A stretch of DNA of 64,000 nt from Bog-473 sp963742035 (GTDB taxonomy: Bacteria > Actinomycetota > Acidimicrobiia > Acidimicrobiales > RAAP-2), in NCBI GenBank assembly GCA_963742035.1, contig CAVUKH010000001.1:372001-436000 (forward strand), written 5' to 3'. Both the position numbers and the translations under genes were made by a program. Positions 15,969 through 24,150 of this stretch are shown here, in pieces; position 1 is the stretch's first letter, and every line of letters begins with the position of its first letter. The notes beneath the pieces are model-generated. The model was not told the origin of the DNA, searched no databases, and was given only the letters and a program-made list of their open reading frames with translations.

Positions 15969-16844
15969 TCAGCGCGTCGCGGCGAGAGCTTCTGCCCGCC
16001 GGGCGATCCCGGGAGCGTCCATGGCGGCACACACCGCCGCGAACCCCGGCGTCGGACCGCCCCAGCGCAGGTCGCCCACCTTCCCCAGGAGGGAGCGGTC
16101 GATGCGCAAGGTCGCCAGGTCCTTGAAGAGCCTCGCCTGGTCACGCCCCTCCTGCAGGGTGGTCGCCAGTTTGGCGGCTCCGCGCACCGTGACATCCCAG
16201 GCAACGGGATCCGCCGGGATGTCCTCGATGTGGCGCCACCGGGCCAGCACAGCGGCGGCTGACTTGGCTCCCCACCCGGCCAGTCCGGGAAACCCGTCAG
16301 CGCTGTCGCCGACAAGCGCCAGATAGTCGGGGATGGACGCCGGGCCGACCCCGAACTTCTCCTTCACGCCACCCTCGTCGATGGTGATGCCCTTCCGCCG
16401 GTCGAGCTGCACGACGCGGGTCCCGCGCACGCACTGCCCCAGATCCTTGTCCGGAGTGCAAATGATGACCTGCTCCACCTCCGAATCGGCGTCGGCGACG
16501 GCAGCCCCGCTGGCCAGGGCGTCGTCCGCTTCGAGCTCGACCATGGGCCACACCAGCACTCCGAGCGCGGTGAGTGCCGACTCGAGGGGCCAGGCTTGCG
16601 ACCAGAGGTCCGGATCGACGCCCTCACCCGTCTTGTAACCGGGCCAGAGATCGTTGCGGAAGGACTCGATCACATGGTCGGTCGCCACACCGACATGCGT
16701 CGCACCGTCGCCCAGCAGCTGCAGGACGGAGCCGACCACACCCCGCACCGCGGCAACCTCGTCACCGGCGGCTGTGCGATGCGGAGGAGCGCCGAAGAAG
16801 TGGCGGAACAGCTCGTACGTCCCATCGACCAGGTGCACCTTCAT
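15969..16844 (-). CDS. 5'-3' exonuclease / flap-endonuclease-like protein
   Basis: A 291-residue stand-alone homologue of the 5' nuclease domain of DNA polymerase I. It opens with MKVHLVDGTYELFRHFF, has the metal-binding acids in VELEADDALASG and CTPDKDLGQCV, and a helix-hairpin-helix-like GLAGWGAKSAAAVL near residue 195 for DNA binding. These are the residues expected for a two-metal structure-specific nuclease that processes flaps and Okazaki fragments. The ATG at 16844 is chosen because family members start at this hydrophobic strand. It has no polymerase domain; the cell presumably also has a full polI elsewhere. Confidence 0.85.
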   Translation of the reverse strand: MKVHLVDGTYELFRHFFGAPPHRTAAGDEVAAVRGVVGSVLQLLGDGATHVGVATDHVIESFRNDLWPGYKTGEGVDPDLWSQAWPLESALTALGVLVWPMVELEADDALASGAAVADADSEVEQVIICTPDKDLGQCVRGTRVVQLDRRKGITIDEGGVKEKFGVGPASIPDYLALVGDSADGFPGLAGWGAKSAAAVLARWRHIEDIPADPVAWDVTVRGAAKLATTLQEGRDQARLFKDLATLRIDRSLLGKVGDLRWGGPTPGFAAVCAAMDAPGIARRAEALAATR

Positions 16845-16984
16845 GCGAAAAGACTGCCACACCAGGGGTTTTGGCGTTCAAGACGGCAAATGGGCACAAC
16901 CACGGGGCGCAGCTGTGCCCGGGAATCCTTTGCGGCGCGCCGGCGGTGATTGCCTCAGCTCACGCCCCTTCCACGGTCCCGTCC

Positions 16985-17233
16985 ATGACTGCAGAGAGCA
17001 TCACCGCAAGCCCCGGGACGCCCCTCTTCTTCGACCTCGAGGGCGTCCAGTCTCGCTACGGCTTCGCAAAGACCGAGGCAACCTCGTGCAGCGGCCCGGT
17101 TTCGTGAAAAGCGTCGCCCCGGCATGCTCCGCTACCCGGGGGCCGGCCCTCGGGATATGGGAGCCGGCCACCGCCTTCGAGGGCACCGTGGCCGGGCCAA
17201 CCCCGACTCTCCGGTTGGATGACTCCAGGTGAG
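16985..17233 (+). pseudogene. Remnant of an excisionase/AlpA-like DNA-binding gene
   Basis: Two adjoining frames each look like half of a small helix-turn-helix protein. From ATG 16985 one frame reads FFDLEGVQSRYGFAKTEA and then stops; a second frame continues from about 17090 with RPGFVKSVAPACSATRGPA and a LGIWEPATAFEGTVA tail. Together they resemble AlpA/HTH_17-type regulators in which a recognition helix is followed by an FP-x-PG-x-R-W strand. The frames are out of register and no integrase is near, so I read it as a decayed mobile-element trace. The rest of 16845-17374 holds nothing recognisable. Confidence 0.35.
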
Positions 17234-17374
17234 ACCAAGACCTTCTAAATTGCCGAGCGCGTTGAGGCGACGGCCTGGGTCGCACCTTGACGCAGACATC
17301 GGGACACGTTGTGTCGAGCCCTTCGGAGGTACGGGTTGACCCCGGCACGTGGCGCTCAGAGTCCGGTCCGGGTC

Positions 17375-18163
17375 TCAGGCCACGTCGCTACGTTGTTCCT
17401 CCGCGCCCATGCGCGCTGAGTGGATTTCGGATTTGAACAAACTCGAGAGGACCACGAGCCATGCGGCGACGAAGACCGCGCTGGCAATTACGTCGCTACT
17501 CCAATGCACCCCCAACTCGATCCGTGAGAAGGCCACAACACCGACTGCCAGCGCGGCGAGCACCCATGCGAACGTTCGGAACACCGAGCCCGGGACAGTG
17601 CCGACGATGACCAGGGACAAAGTCGTGTAGATGACGATGGCGGCGGCCGTGTGGCCTGATGGCCACGACCAACCGTGCGCCGAGACGAGCTGGATCTCTA
17701 CCGGCGGGCGGGATCGATGGACGATGTGTTTGGCCAGAGTCACACCGCCGGACTCACCAGCCCAGGCGACGACCGCCACAAGGAGCGCAGCCAGCGGGAG
17801 GCGGCGAAGCAGGACCAGGACGACCAGCAGAATCGCAGTGGCCACGAGCGCAACCCACGAACCCAGCCAAGTCAGGACTTTCATAGCCGAGTCGAGTGCC
17901 GGTGTCCGGTGCGCAACGACAACGGAAGTCACGTGGCGGTCAAATGCGTTGACTGAAGAGGAGCGCGTGACCCACGAACCGACACCGATCAGGATCCCCG
18001 TCAGGCAGGCCCACGCCAGAACGAGCAGGAGCACCTTCACCCAGGGGCGGCCAAACCGGCGACGCCCGACCACCTCAGAGCTCGAGCTCGTCGGGACCAC
18101 GGATACACCCGGAGCGACATCTGGATCGAACTGGTGATCGGGCGCCACATGCGCCGGACACAC
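17375..18163 (-). CDS. PAP2-family membrane phosphatase
   Basis: A 262-residue integral membrane protein with the three phosphatase motifs of the PAP2 superfamily: KHIVHRSRP (motif 1), PSGHT (motif 2) and SRIELGVHWSSDV (motif 3), lying between membrane helices. It would remove phosphate from lipid phosphates such as undecaprenyl diphosphate or phosphatidic acid, with the active site at the outer face. It starts with GTG at 18163 after an unusually long polar N-terminus of about 40 residues; a later start is possible. No operon partner. Confidence 0.9.
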   Translation of the reverse strand: MCPAHVAPDHQFDPDVAPGVSVVPTSSSSEVVGRRRFGRPWVKVLLLVLAWACLTGILIGVGSWVTRSSSVNAFDRHVTSVVVAHRTPALDSAMKVLTWLGSWVALVATAILLVVLVLLRRLPLAALLVAVVAWAGESGGVTLAKHIVHRSRPPVEIQLVSAHGWSWPSGHTAAAIVIYTTLSLVIVGTVPGSVFRTFAWVLAALAVGVVAFSRIELGVHWSSDVIASAVFVAAWLVVLSSLFKSEIHSARMGAEEQRSDVA

Positions 18164-18571
18164 CGCGCCGGCACGTGCGCGATGGTGGCCAGAAGCCCGA
18201 CCATCCCATTCTCACTCAGGAGCCGGCCGTTGTTCGTAGCATCCGCATCTCCGTCCACCGAGACGTTCGTGAGCTCGGAGCGAACATGCCACAGAAGCGA
18301 CGAAGAATCCAGGGTCAGAGGACTCCGACGGCGGGATGCTCACCATCGTGCGGAACGTGGATAGTCAGACTCTTGCCTACCCAGGGTCCAACGGCACCTG
18401 AGCGACTGCCCATCGCGTGGGCATGCAGGGACGGGCCAACCGCTCGGTTGCGACGGTGGGCCGAGCGACCCAGGCGTTACTGCCTGATGGACTGGCTCGA
18501 GCCTGACTCGCACCCACCGGTAACGTCTGGATCATGTCCAGCCGGAGGTCCGCTGCCCGGCGGGGACGTCA
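18164..18571. other. Gap without recognisable gene
   Basis: This 408-base stretch separates the divergent PAP2 and SGNH genes. All frames are short or lack protein character, and no RNA gene or clear promoter was found. It must hold the start signals of both genes. Confidence 0.5.
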
Positions 18572-19579
18572 GTGACTTCCGGTGCCGATTCGAACGGGGG
18601 TCGGCACCAGAAGCGCCACCACGCCGGCCTATCGCGGGCGCGGCGGAGTGCGGTGTGGTGCGCTCTGGTCCTCGTCGGATTGACGCTCACCGCGTGCGCA
18701 GCGGGTTCACCTCATGGTGCAGCTCCGACACAAGTGGCCCTTTTCGGAGACTCGCTGGCCTGGGAAGCCCAGCCCTACTACGCCAAGCTGCTCGAAGCAG
18801 CGAAGGAGACTGCGCACACGTATGACTCCTACGGCGGCACGGCAATCTGCGACTGGTTCACCCAGATGCGCGACGTCGAGGCCCGGTACCATCCCGGCGC
18901 CGTCGAGCTCGAGTTCAGCGGTAACAGCCTGACCCCGTGCATGGGAGGCCGTCAGCTCTACAGCACCTCGTACTACGAGAAATACCGAGCCGACACGCAG
19001 GAAGCCATCAAGATCTTCGCGCCAGGCGGTGCGCACGTGTACCTGATCGGGGCGCCGATTACGAGACAACAGCAGTCGGTGTCCGGATGGCAGCGGCTCA
19101 ATCTGCAGTACAAGGAGATTGCGGATGCCGACCCAAGCCGCGTGACCTACATCGACGCTGGCACGGTCGTCGAGGGAAGCGACCATACCTACACTGACAC
19201 CCTCCCCTGCTTGACGGACGAGCCGTGTACCGGCCCGGTGGTGAACGGCGTCGCCTCCAACATCGTACGATCGACGGACGGGACGCACTTCTGCCCGAGT
19301 GCCGAAGGTGACAAGGAGGGTGTGATCGGCGGCTGCACGGTGTATTCGTCAGGGGCCTACCGCTTCGCGAAGGCCATGGTTGAAGCCCTTGTCATGCGCC
19401 AACGCCGTCCCGACACTGAGGGAAGGACTCTGCGGGTGGGATTGGCTGCGGCGAGGTGGCCTACTTTTCGGTCAACTGACCGGCCGACCGCGCATATGAC
19501 GAGGCGGGCCAATGGGGTGGACCCGACGACGACTGCGGCAAGTGTCGCAGTCACCGAACCGGCATGCTCGGCCGCGTAG
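18572..19579 (+). CDS. SGNH-hydrolase-like lipoprotein
   Basis: A 335-residue predicted exported lipoprotein. After a basic start, a hydrophobic helix ends in a lipobox LTAC with the lipid-modified Cys at about residue 42. The mature part begins with the GDS motif ALFGDSLAWEAQPY (Ser about 60) and later has a DGTHFCP block with the catalytic Asp and His; the Gly and Asn blocks are plausible around GGTAIC and FSGNSLTP. Such enzymes are esterases or act in O-acetyl removal. The last 60 residues (from about MRQRRPDTEG) are Thr/Arg-rich and unlike the family, as if translation runs past a lost stop. GTG start at 18572. Confidence 0.8.
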   Translation: MTSGADSNGGRHQKRHHAGLSRARRSAVWCALVLVGLTLTACAAGSPHGAAPTQVALFGDSLAWEAQPYYAKLLEAAKETAHTYDSYGGTAICDWFTQMRDVEARYHPGAVELEFSGNSLTPCMGGRQLYSTSYYEKYRADTQEAIKIFAPGGAHVYLIGAPITRQQQSVSGWQRLNLQYKEIADADPSRVTYIDAGTVVEGSDHTYTDTLPCLTDEPCTGPVVNGVASNIVRSTDGTHFCPSAEGDKEGVIGGCTVYSSGAYRFAKAMVEALVMRQRRPDTEGRTLRVGLAAARWPTFRSTDRPTAHMTRRANGVDPTTTAASVAVTEPACSAA

Positions 19580-19990
19580 GCGACGGCCCCACCTGTCAGC
19601 ACATCGATGTCGGACGGTAACGACCTGCACTTTCGCTGCATCGCTGTCACGGATCGTGGCACACGATTGAAGCGCCGCACGAGCCCTTTGCGGGCCCACC
19701 CCCAGGACTCGCACGCGAGTCTCGAACTCAGACGTTTTCTCGGATCCAAGTTCGATGGGCCGCTCCCGGCGAACAGCCCGACCACTTTCATGAGCGCCCC
19801 GACAGGGCTGCGGCTCTCAGCGTGTTTCCTTCGAGAGGGACTCGAACAAGTTGAAGAGGTGGCCACCGGATTGAGCGCTGGTCGCTCCGGCTGAACTCAG
19901 CCCCGAGCCCGGCACTGACTCACATGCCTATGCTCGGCTTATGACGAGCAGTGCCGCGGACTGTTTCCTGGGCGACTGCTCCTGAGGATC
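19580..19990. other. Gap without recognisable gene
   Basis: A 411-base stretch between the SGNH and Ddn-like genes. A minus-strand frame (19357-19866) contains a hydrophobic patch but no ribosome site or recognisable family, and it overlaps the SGNH gene; I do not call it. No RNA gene seen. Confidence 0.45.
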
Positions 19991-20464
19991 ATGAGCGACC
20001 ATCCGACGCAGCCTCACTCGGCTCCTCGGCCTCGGCCTGTTGTCACTCCGGAGCATCGCCGGCGTCGGCTCGCCCATTTCAACCGCGCGGTCACCAACAA
20101 AATCACACGGCGGGCTGCTCGGCGGCTTCCCGAACTCGGCAGTCTCAGCCATGTCGGCTGCCGTACCCACACGGTCTATCGCACCCCGGTGAGCGTTTTC
20201 CGCACCCGCGATGGCTTTCGCATTCCCCTCACGCACGGGCGTGACGCCGACTGGGTACAGAACGCGCTCGACCACGGCGCGGTGAGGCTGACTTCCCGGC
20301 GCAGGATCTATGAACTCACCGATCCGGTGATCGTTCACGACGCGGAGCGTAAGTATCTGCCCTGGCCCTGGCGCACGTTTCTAAAATTCTTCGGCGTGTC
20401 GTACTTCATCGACTTTCGCACCGCTGCTCCGTCGGGTCTCTCTGACGAACTCACGCAGCTGTGA
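19991..20464 (+). CDS. Ddn-like deazaflavin (F420)-dependent nitroreductase-family protein
   Basis: A 157-residue split beta-barrel protein. The segment SHVGCRTHTVYRTPVSVFRTRDGFRIPLTHGRDADWVQNAL corresponds to the RRSGRxYRTPV...YGPxADWVRN region of Mycobacterium Ddn and related F420H2-dependent reductases, including the Tyr-Gly/His-Gly and ADW positions near the cofactor; LTDPVIVHDAERK follows. The usual length is about 150 residues. ATG at 19991 with a GAGGATC ribosome site. It implies the host makes F420. The substrate (quinone, nitroaromatic or other) is unknown. Confidence 0.8.
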   Translation: MSDHPTQPHSAPRPRPVVTPEHRRRRLAHFNRAVTNKITRRAARRLPELGSLSHVGCRTHTVYRTPVSVFRTRDGFRIPLTHGRDADWVQNALDHGAVRLTSRRRIYELTDPVIVHDAERKYLPWPWRTFLKFFGVSYFIDFRTAAPSGLSDELTQL

Positions 20465-20790
20465 TTGTGCGCGCTGAACAAGGCCGAGGGGCTGAAGCGC
20501 TCATGGGGAGGACCGGCCCTGGCCACGACCCATGCGAGTCGACCCCTTCGAATAGACCCACCATTGGAGGCTCAACGAAAACCCATATCGACTGGCGCGG
20601 TCTCATGTGCCTTCAAGGTGTGCCGACATACCAACGTCGAGTTCACTTGGGGGAGTTATAAGGCGGACGGCCAGAGTCAGACAACCTGGCGGGTCAGCGG
20701 CTGGGACGCATCTGGTCGCACTGGGGGAGCCGATCGGGAGGTCGGATGATCATCTGGGTGACGGATTGGTGCGCCACGCCGTTGCGTCTG
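20465..20790. other. Gap without recognisable gene
   Basis: A 326-base stretch between the convergent Ddn-like and ECF42 genes. Short open frames have no family character and there is no clear terminator hairpin. Confidence 0.45.
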
Positions 20791-22032
20791 TCACCGCCCG
20801 GGCGACTCGGCTGCCGCTGACCGGGCCCGTGCCAAGTAGGAGCGTTCGGCCTCGTTGTCCGTGCGCGCCATCGCCGACTCGTATGCAGCGAGCGCGTCGG
20901 CTCGGCGGCCGACGCGGCGCAGCAGGTCCGCCCGGACCGCGTGGAAGAGGTAATACGACTGGAGCGGAAGCACGTCCAGAGCTGCCAATCCTGCGGCCGG
21001 GCCCTTCACCTCCGCCAGGGCGACGGCGCGGTTGAGCTCCACCACCGGTGACCCGTCGAAGACGAGCAGCTGGTCGTAGAGGGCCAGAATCTGCCGCCAG
21101 TCGGTGTCCGCTGTCCTTCGTGCGTCGCTGTGCACCGCATTGATGGCGGCCTGAATCTGGTACGGGCCCGGCGTGTTGCGGCGCAGACAGAACCGGACGA
21201 GCTCGCGCCCTTCGGCCATGAGGTCCTGGTCCCACAGGGCGCGGTCCTGCTCACGCAGCGGGATGAGCGCGCCACCGGACCCTGTGCGGGCGGGCCGCCG
21301 AGCGGCGATCAGGAGCAGCAGGGCCATCAATCCGATCGCCTCTGGTTCGTCGGGCATGAGCGCTCGCAACGTCCGGGCCAGCCGTATCGCCTCGGCGCAC
21401 AGGTCATCTCGCCCGAGGAGATCACCCGAGGTGGCGGTGTAGCCCTCGTTGAAGACGAGGTAGATCACAGCCAGCACCGCCCGGAGACGGTCCGGTAGCT
21501 CGGCGCCCTCCGGGATCCGGTACGGAATGCCGGCGTCGCGGATTTTGGCCTTGGCCCGAACGATGCGTTGGGCCATAGTGGATTCCGGTACGACAAAAGC
21601 GCGGGCTATCTCCGGCGTGGACAGGCCCCCGAGCAAACGGAGGGTCAGCGCGACCTGCGCCGCTTGCGCCAGGGCCGGGTGGCAGCAGGTGAAGATCAGA
21701 CGGAGGCGGTCATCCGGCACAGCCCATTCCCCTTCGATCGTTTCGGTCCCCATGAGGAGGGCGGACGCCTGAGCCTGGCGGTCCGCACGGGTGGCCTCCC
21801 TGCGGAGACGGTCGAGAATCCGACGGCGGGCCGTGGTGATGATCCAGCCTGCAGGGCTCGGCGGCAGTCCGTCCTCGCGCCACCGAACGGTGGCAATGGT
21901 GAAGGCGTCCTGCACTCCGTCCTCGGCCAGATCCATGTCACCGAACATGCGGATCAGGACCGAGACCGCCCGCCCGTACTCCTGGCGAAAGACGGCATCG
22001 ATCTCGGGCCCGGCCTCGGCCATCGGCGTCAC
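20791..22032 (-). CDS. ECF sigma factor of the ECF42 type, with C-terminal TPR-like domain
   Basis: A 413-residue sigma factor. Residues about 10-80 are sigma region 2 (YGRAVSVLIRMFGDMDLAEDGVQDAF), about 110-165 are region 4 (LRLLGGLSTPEIARAFVVPESTMAQRIVRAK), and the long rest is the DUF6596/TPR-like domain (VIYLVFNEGYTAT onward) that marks ECF42. No anti-sigma gene is near, as expected for this group, where the C-terminal domain is thought to do the control. The GTG start overlaps the stop of the YCII gene (GTGA), so the two are translationally coupled. It would transcribe its own operon and possibly other DGPF/YCII genes. Confidence 0.93.
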   Translation of the reverse strand: MTPMAEAGPEIDAVFRQEYGRAVSVLIRMFGDMDLAEDGVQDAFTIATVRWREDGLPPSPAGWIITTARRRILDRLRREATRADRQAQASALLMGTETIEGEWAVPDDRLRLIFTCCHPALAQAAQVALTLRLLGGLSTPEIARAFVVPESTMAQRIVRAKAKIRDAGIPYRIPEGAELPDRLRAVLAVIYLVFNEGYTATSGDLLGRDDLCAEAIRLARTLRALMPDEPEAIGLMALLLLIAARRPARTGSGGALIPLREQDRALWDQDLMAEGRELVRFCLRRNTPGPYQIQAAINAVHSDARRTADTDWRQILALYDQLLVFDGSPVVELNRAVALAEVKGPAAGLAALDVLPLQSYYLFHAVRADLLRRVGRRADALAAYESAMARTDNEAERSYLARARSAAAESPGR

Positions 22033-22385
22033 ACCGGGGGCTCGTCCTGAAAAGGCCGGACCTCGACCCGCTCGCCGCAGGCCTTGGTCGCCTTCTTGGC
22101 CCAGGCGAGCGCGGCGTCGAGATCCTCCGCCGCAATGACCCAGAAGCCCCCGATGTGTTCCTTGGACTCGGTGAACGGTCCATCCGTCACCAGGAACTCG
22201 CTACCGTTCGCCTCGACCACCGTGGCCGAGCTGGCGGGAAGGAGCCCGCCACCGAACACCCAGGCGCCTGCCGATTGCATCTCTTCGTTGAGCAGAGCCG
22301 TCTGCTCGTAGGCCTGCTGCATGTCTTCAGCGGGCCGAGGGGGCGCCCCGTCGACCATGGGCACGCTCAGCATGTACTGCTTCAT
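22029..22385 (-). CDS. YCII/DGPF-domain protein
   Basis: A 118-residue small alpha-beta barrel protein with the diagnostic DGPFTESKEHIGGFWVIAA motif around residues 67-85. Proteins of this family travel with ECF42 sigma factors and are thought to act as sensors, partners or targets of the sigma factor; their chemistry is unknown. The start ATG is at 22385 with GGAGAAGG upstream; the stop overlaps the sigma gene start by GTGA. It lies 50 bases downstream of the reductase gene. Confidence 0.93.
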   Translation of the reverse strand: MKQYMLSVPMVDGAPPRPAEDMQQAYEQTALLNEEMQSAGAWVFGGGLLPASSATVVEANGSEFLVTDGPFTESKEHIGGFWVIAAEDLDAALAWAKKATKACGERVEVRPFQDEPPV

Positions 22386-22435
22386 GTCGTTCTCCTTCTC
22401 CGTAGTGGTGTCTCGTCATGAGACCGGTGAAACCG

Positions 22436-23014
22436 CTACCGGCCCGCTGCATAGGTCAGCATCACAATGCCGTCGCCCACAGTCTTGACGTTGTCCAAGG
22501 CCATGGTTGGCGGCTCCGAGACCGCACCGAAGAGCCGCTTGCCACTGCCGAGCACGATCGGGAAGATCATGAGGTGGAGCTCGTCGACCAATCCGTGCTC
22601 CAACAGCGACTGGACCAGGGTCGCGCTCCCGGCAACCAGCAGATCGCCGTGCAGGCGTTCCTTGAGCGCGGTCACCTCGCACACGACGTCACCCCGGACC
22701 ACCGTCGAATTGTCCCAGGTCGCCTCCTCGTCCTGCATCGTTGTCGACACGACGTACTTGGGCATGGCGTTCATCCGGTCGGCGAAGCCGACAGAATCCT
22801 CCATGGTCGGCCAGGCCAGGGCGAAGGCCTCATAGGTGACCCGACCGAGGAGTTGTGCTTCTGCTCCCTCGAGCTCCTCCAACTTGCACCCGTCTCCTTC
22901 CACACCCCGGTCGAAGCGAAACGTCCACCCGCCGTGCTCGAAGTCCTCGCTCCCACCCGGGTCCTGCATGACCCCGTCGAGCGACACGAATTCTGTGACG
23001 ACGATCCTGCCCAT
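22436..23014 (-). CDS. RibD C-terminal/dihydrofolate-reductase-like protein
   Basis: A 192-residue protein with the DHFR-like fold: MGRIVVTEFVSLDGVMQDPGG at the start, LLGRVTYEAFALAWP in the middle and GDLLVAGSATLVQSLLEHGLVDELHLMIFPIVLGSGKRLF at the end, the typical RibD_C pattern. Such proteins are NADPH-dependent reductases of unknown substrate. It is the first gene of the reductase-YCII-ECF42 operon and probably a target of the sigma factor. The ATG at 23014 has a strong GGAGG site, so the 16 residues upstream in the same frame are not used. Confidence 0.9.
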   Translation of the reverse strand: MGRIVVTEFVSLDGVMQDPGGSEDFEHGGWTFRFDRGVEGDGCKLEELEGAEAQLLGRVTYEAFALAWPTMEDSVGFADRMNAMPKYVVSTTMQDEEATWDNSTVVRGDVVCEVTALKERLHGDLLVAGSATLVQSLLEHGLVDELHLMIFPIVLGSGKRLFGAVSEPPTMALDNVKTVGDGIVMLTYAAGR

Positions 23015-23118
23015 GGTGCTGCCTCCCTCGGTCGGTGACCCCAGCCCGGCGCCGGCGGTCACCCTCTATACGAACGGACCGAATCGAATTCGACAGGCGG
23101 GCCGGAATTTCTGGTGAG

Positions 23119-23271
23119 TTGGCCTTCGTCGTTGGCGCCGGACTCCTGGCCGTCACGGCGCTGGTGGCATTGGCCACGCTTCCCGGCCGCGGCCTGCTGC
23201 AGCCGGCGCCTGCCGCGGGTACGTCGGATCCTCCGGTCGAGGCCGTGCCGCTCGAACTCGAACAGGCTTGA
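23119..23271 (+). pseudogene. Possible transporter C-terminal fragment
   Basis: A short plus-strand frame encodes LAFVVGAGLLAVTALVALATLPGR and then a polar Pro-rich tail, which resembles the last membrane helix and tail of an MFS transporter. There is no start codon or upstream part, so this is at best a relic left by a deletion. Chance cannot be excluded. Confidence 0.2.
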
Positions 23272-23655
23272 TCAGCCGGGCGGCTCGGCGACCTGCTCCA
23301 TGAACTCCAGGCGGATGCCGCCCGGAGCCTCGACGAAGGCGATGCGGCGGGTGCCGAAGGTGCCGCTGACCGTGCGAGGCCCCCACAGCACCTCATGGCG
23401 CGCCAGCTCGGCGTCCAGGTCGTCCACGAAGAGCGCCGGGTGCAGGAAACCCTCGTCGGGCAGGGTGCACGCGTCCTCGTAAATCGCCTGGGTGAACAGC
23501 GTCAGTGCGAGCATGCCGAGTTGGACGTCGGCGCGGCGGCCGTTCTCCCACGCCACCGGCTCCGTCACCGTGGCGCCGGCCGCCTCGTACCAGGCACACG
23601 CCGCCTCCAGATCCGTCACCTTGATAGCCAGGTTGGCCAGGCCCGTGACGGCCAT
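23272..23655 (-). CDS. VOC superfamily protein
   Basis: A 127-residue single-domain VOC protein: GLANLAIKVTDLEAACAWYEAAGA, GFLHPALFVDDLDAELARH and RIAFVEAPGGIRLEFMEQ mark the two halves and the final metal-site Glu. It begins with ATG at 23655 directly after the stop of the next upstream VOC gene with no spacer, so the two are coupled and may form a heterodimer or act in one pathway with the amidohydrolase. Substrate unknown. Confidence 0.87.
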   Translation of the reverse strand: MAVTGLANLAIKVTDLEAACAWYEAAGATVTEPVAWENGRRADVQLGMLALTLFTQAIYEDACTLPDEGFLHPALFVDDLDAELARHEVLWGPRTVSGTFGTRRIAFVEAPGGIRLEFMEQVAEPPG

Positions 23656-24150
23656 TCAGTGCAGCGGGGTGCCGTAGAGCGAGCCGAGATCCTCGGCGAT
23701 GAGCTCCAGTCGCACGCCGTCTGGGTCGGAGAAGTACAACGAGATCTCACTTTCGATCTGGGTGGGGATACCGGCCTCTGTGAGCCGGGCGCGCGCGGCG
23801 TCCCATTGCTCCGCGCCGACCGAAATGGCGAGGTGATGGAAGCCGCCCAGCACCTCGGCATACGGGCCGAGACCGAGGTCCGGGAAATCGAAGAAGGCCA
23901 GCGTGTTGTCGTGGCCGAGATCGAAGAAGAGGTGGGTGGACCCCTTGTAGTCGCGGTTCTCGAAGAGCTCGACCAATGGGAAGCCGAGGAGGCCCTGATA
24001 GAAGCGGATCGTCTGCTCGACGTCGGAGCACAGCAGCGCCAGATGATGGACGCCGCGCGCCGTCGACGACGGACGGGTCTTCGGTTCTGTGAGGTACGTC
24101 GCGCGCAAACGCTCTCGCTCCTCTGCCGCCGCCTCCAGGTCGATGGTCAC
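23656..24150 (-). CDS. VOC superfamily (glyoxalase/dioxygenase-like) protein
   Basis: A 164-residue VOC protein. Its metal-site residues are well kept: His in GVHHLALLCSDVEQTIRFY, His in GGFHHLAISV and Glu in DPDGVRLELIAE. The N-terminal 40 residues are a charged helix. The GTG at 24150 is chosen because it overlaps the amidohydrolase stop as GTGA; a GTG at 24165 is also possible. It lies in a three-gene operon, amidohydrolase-VOC-VOC, a set that suggests ring-cleavage or degradation of an aromatic or cyclic substrate, which is inference. Confidence 0.87.
   Translation of the reverse strand: MTIDLEAAAEERERLRATYLTEPKTRPSSTARGVHHLALLCSDVEQTIRFYQGLLGFPLVELFENRDYKGSTHLFFDLGHDNTLAFFDFPDLGLGPYAEVLGGFHHLAISVGAEQWDAARARLTEAGIPTQIESEISLYFSDPDGVRLELIAEDLGSLYGTPLH

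Noticed and set aside
19357..19866. Minus-strand frame with a hydrophobic patch
   Set aside because: No ribosome site, overlaps the SGNH gene and has no recognisable family.
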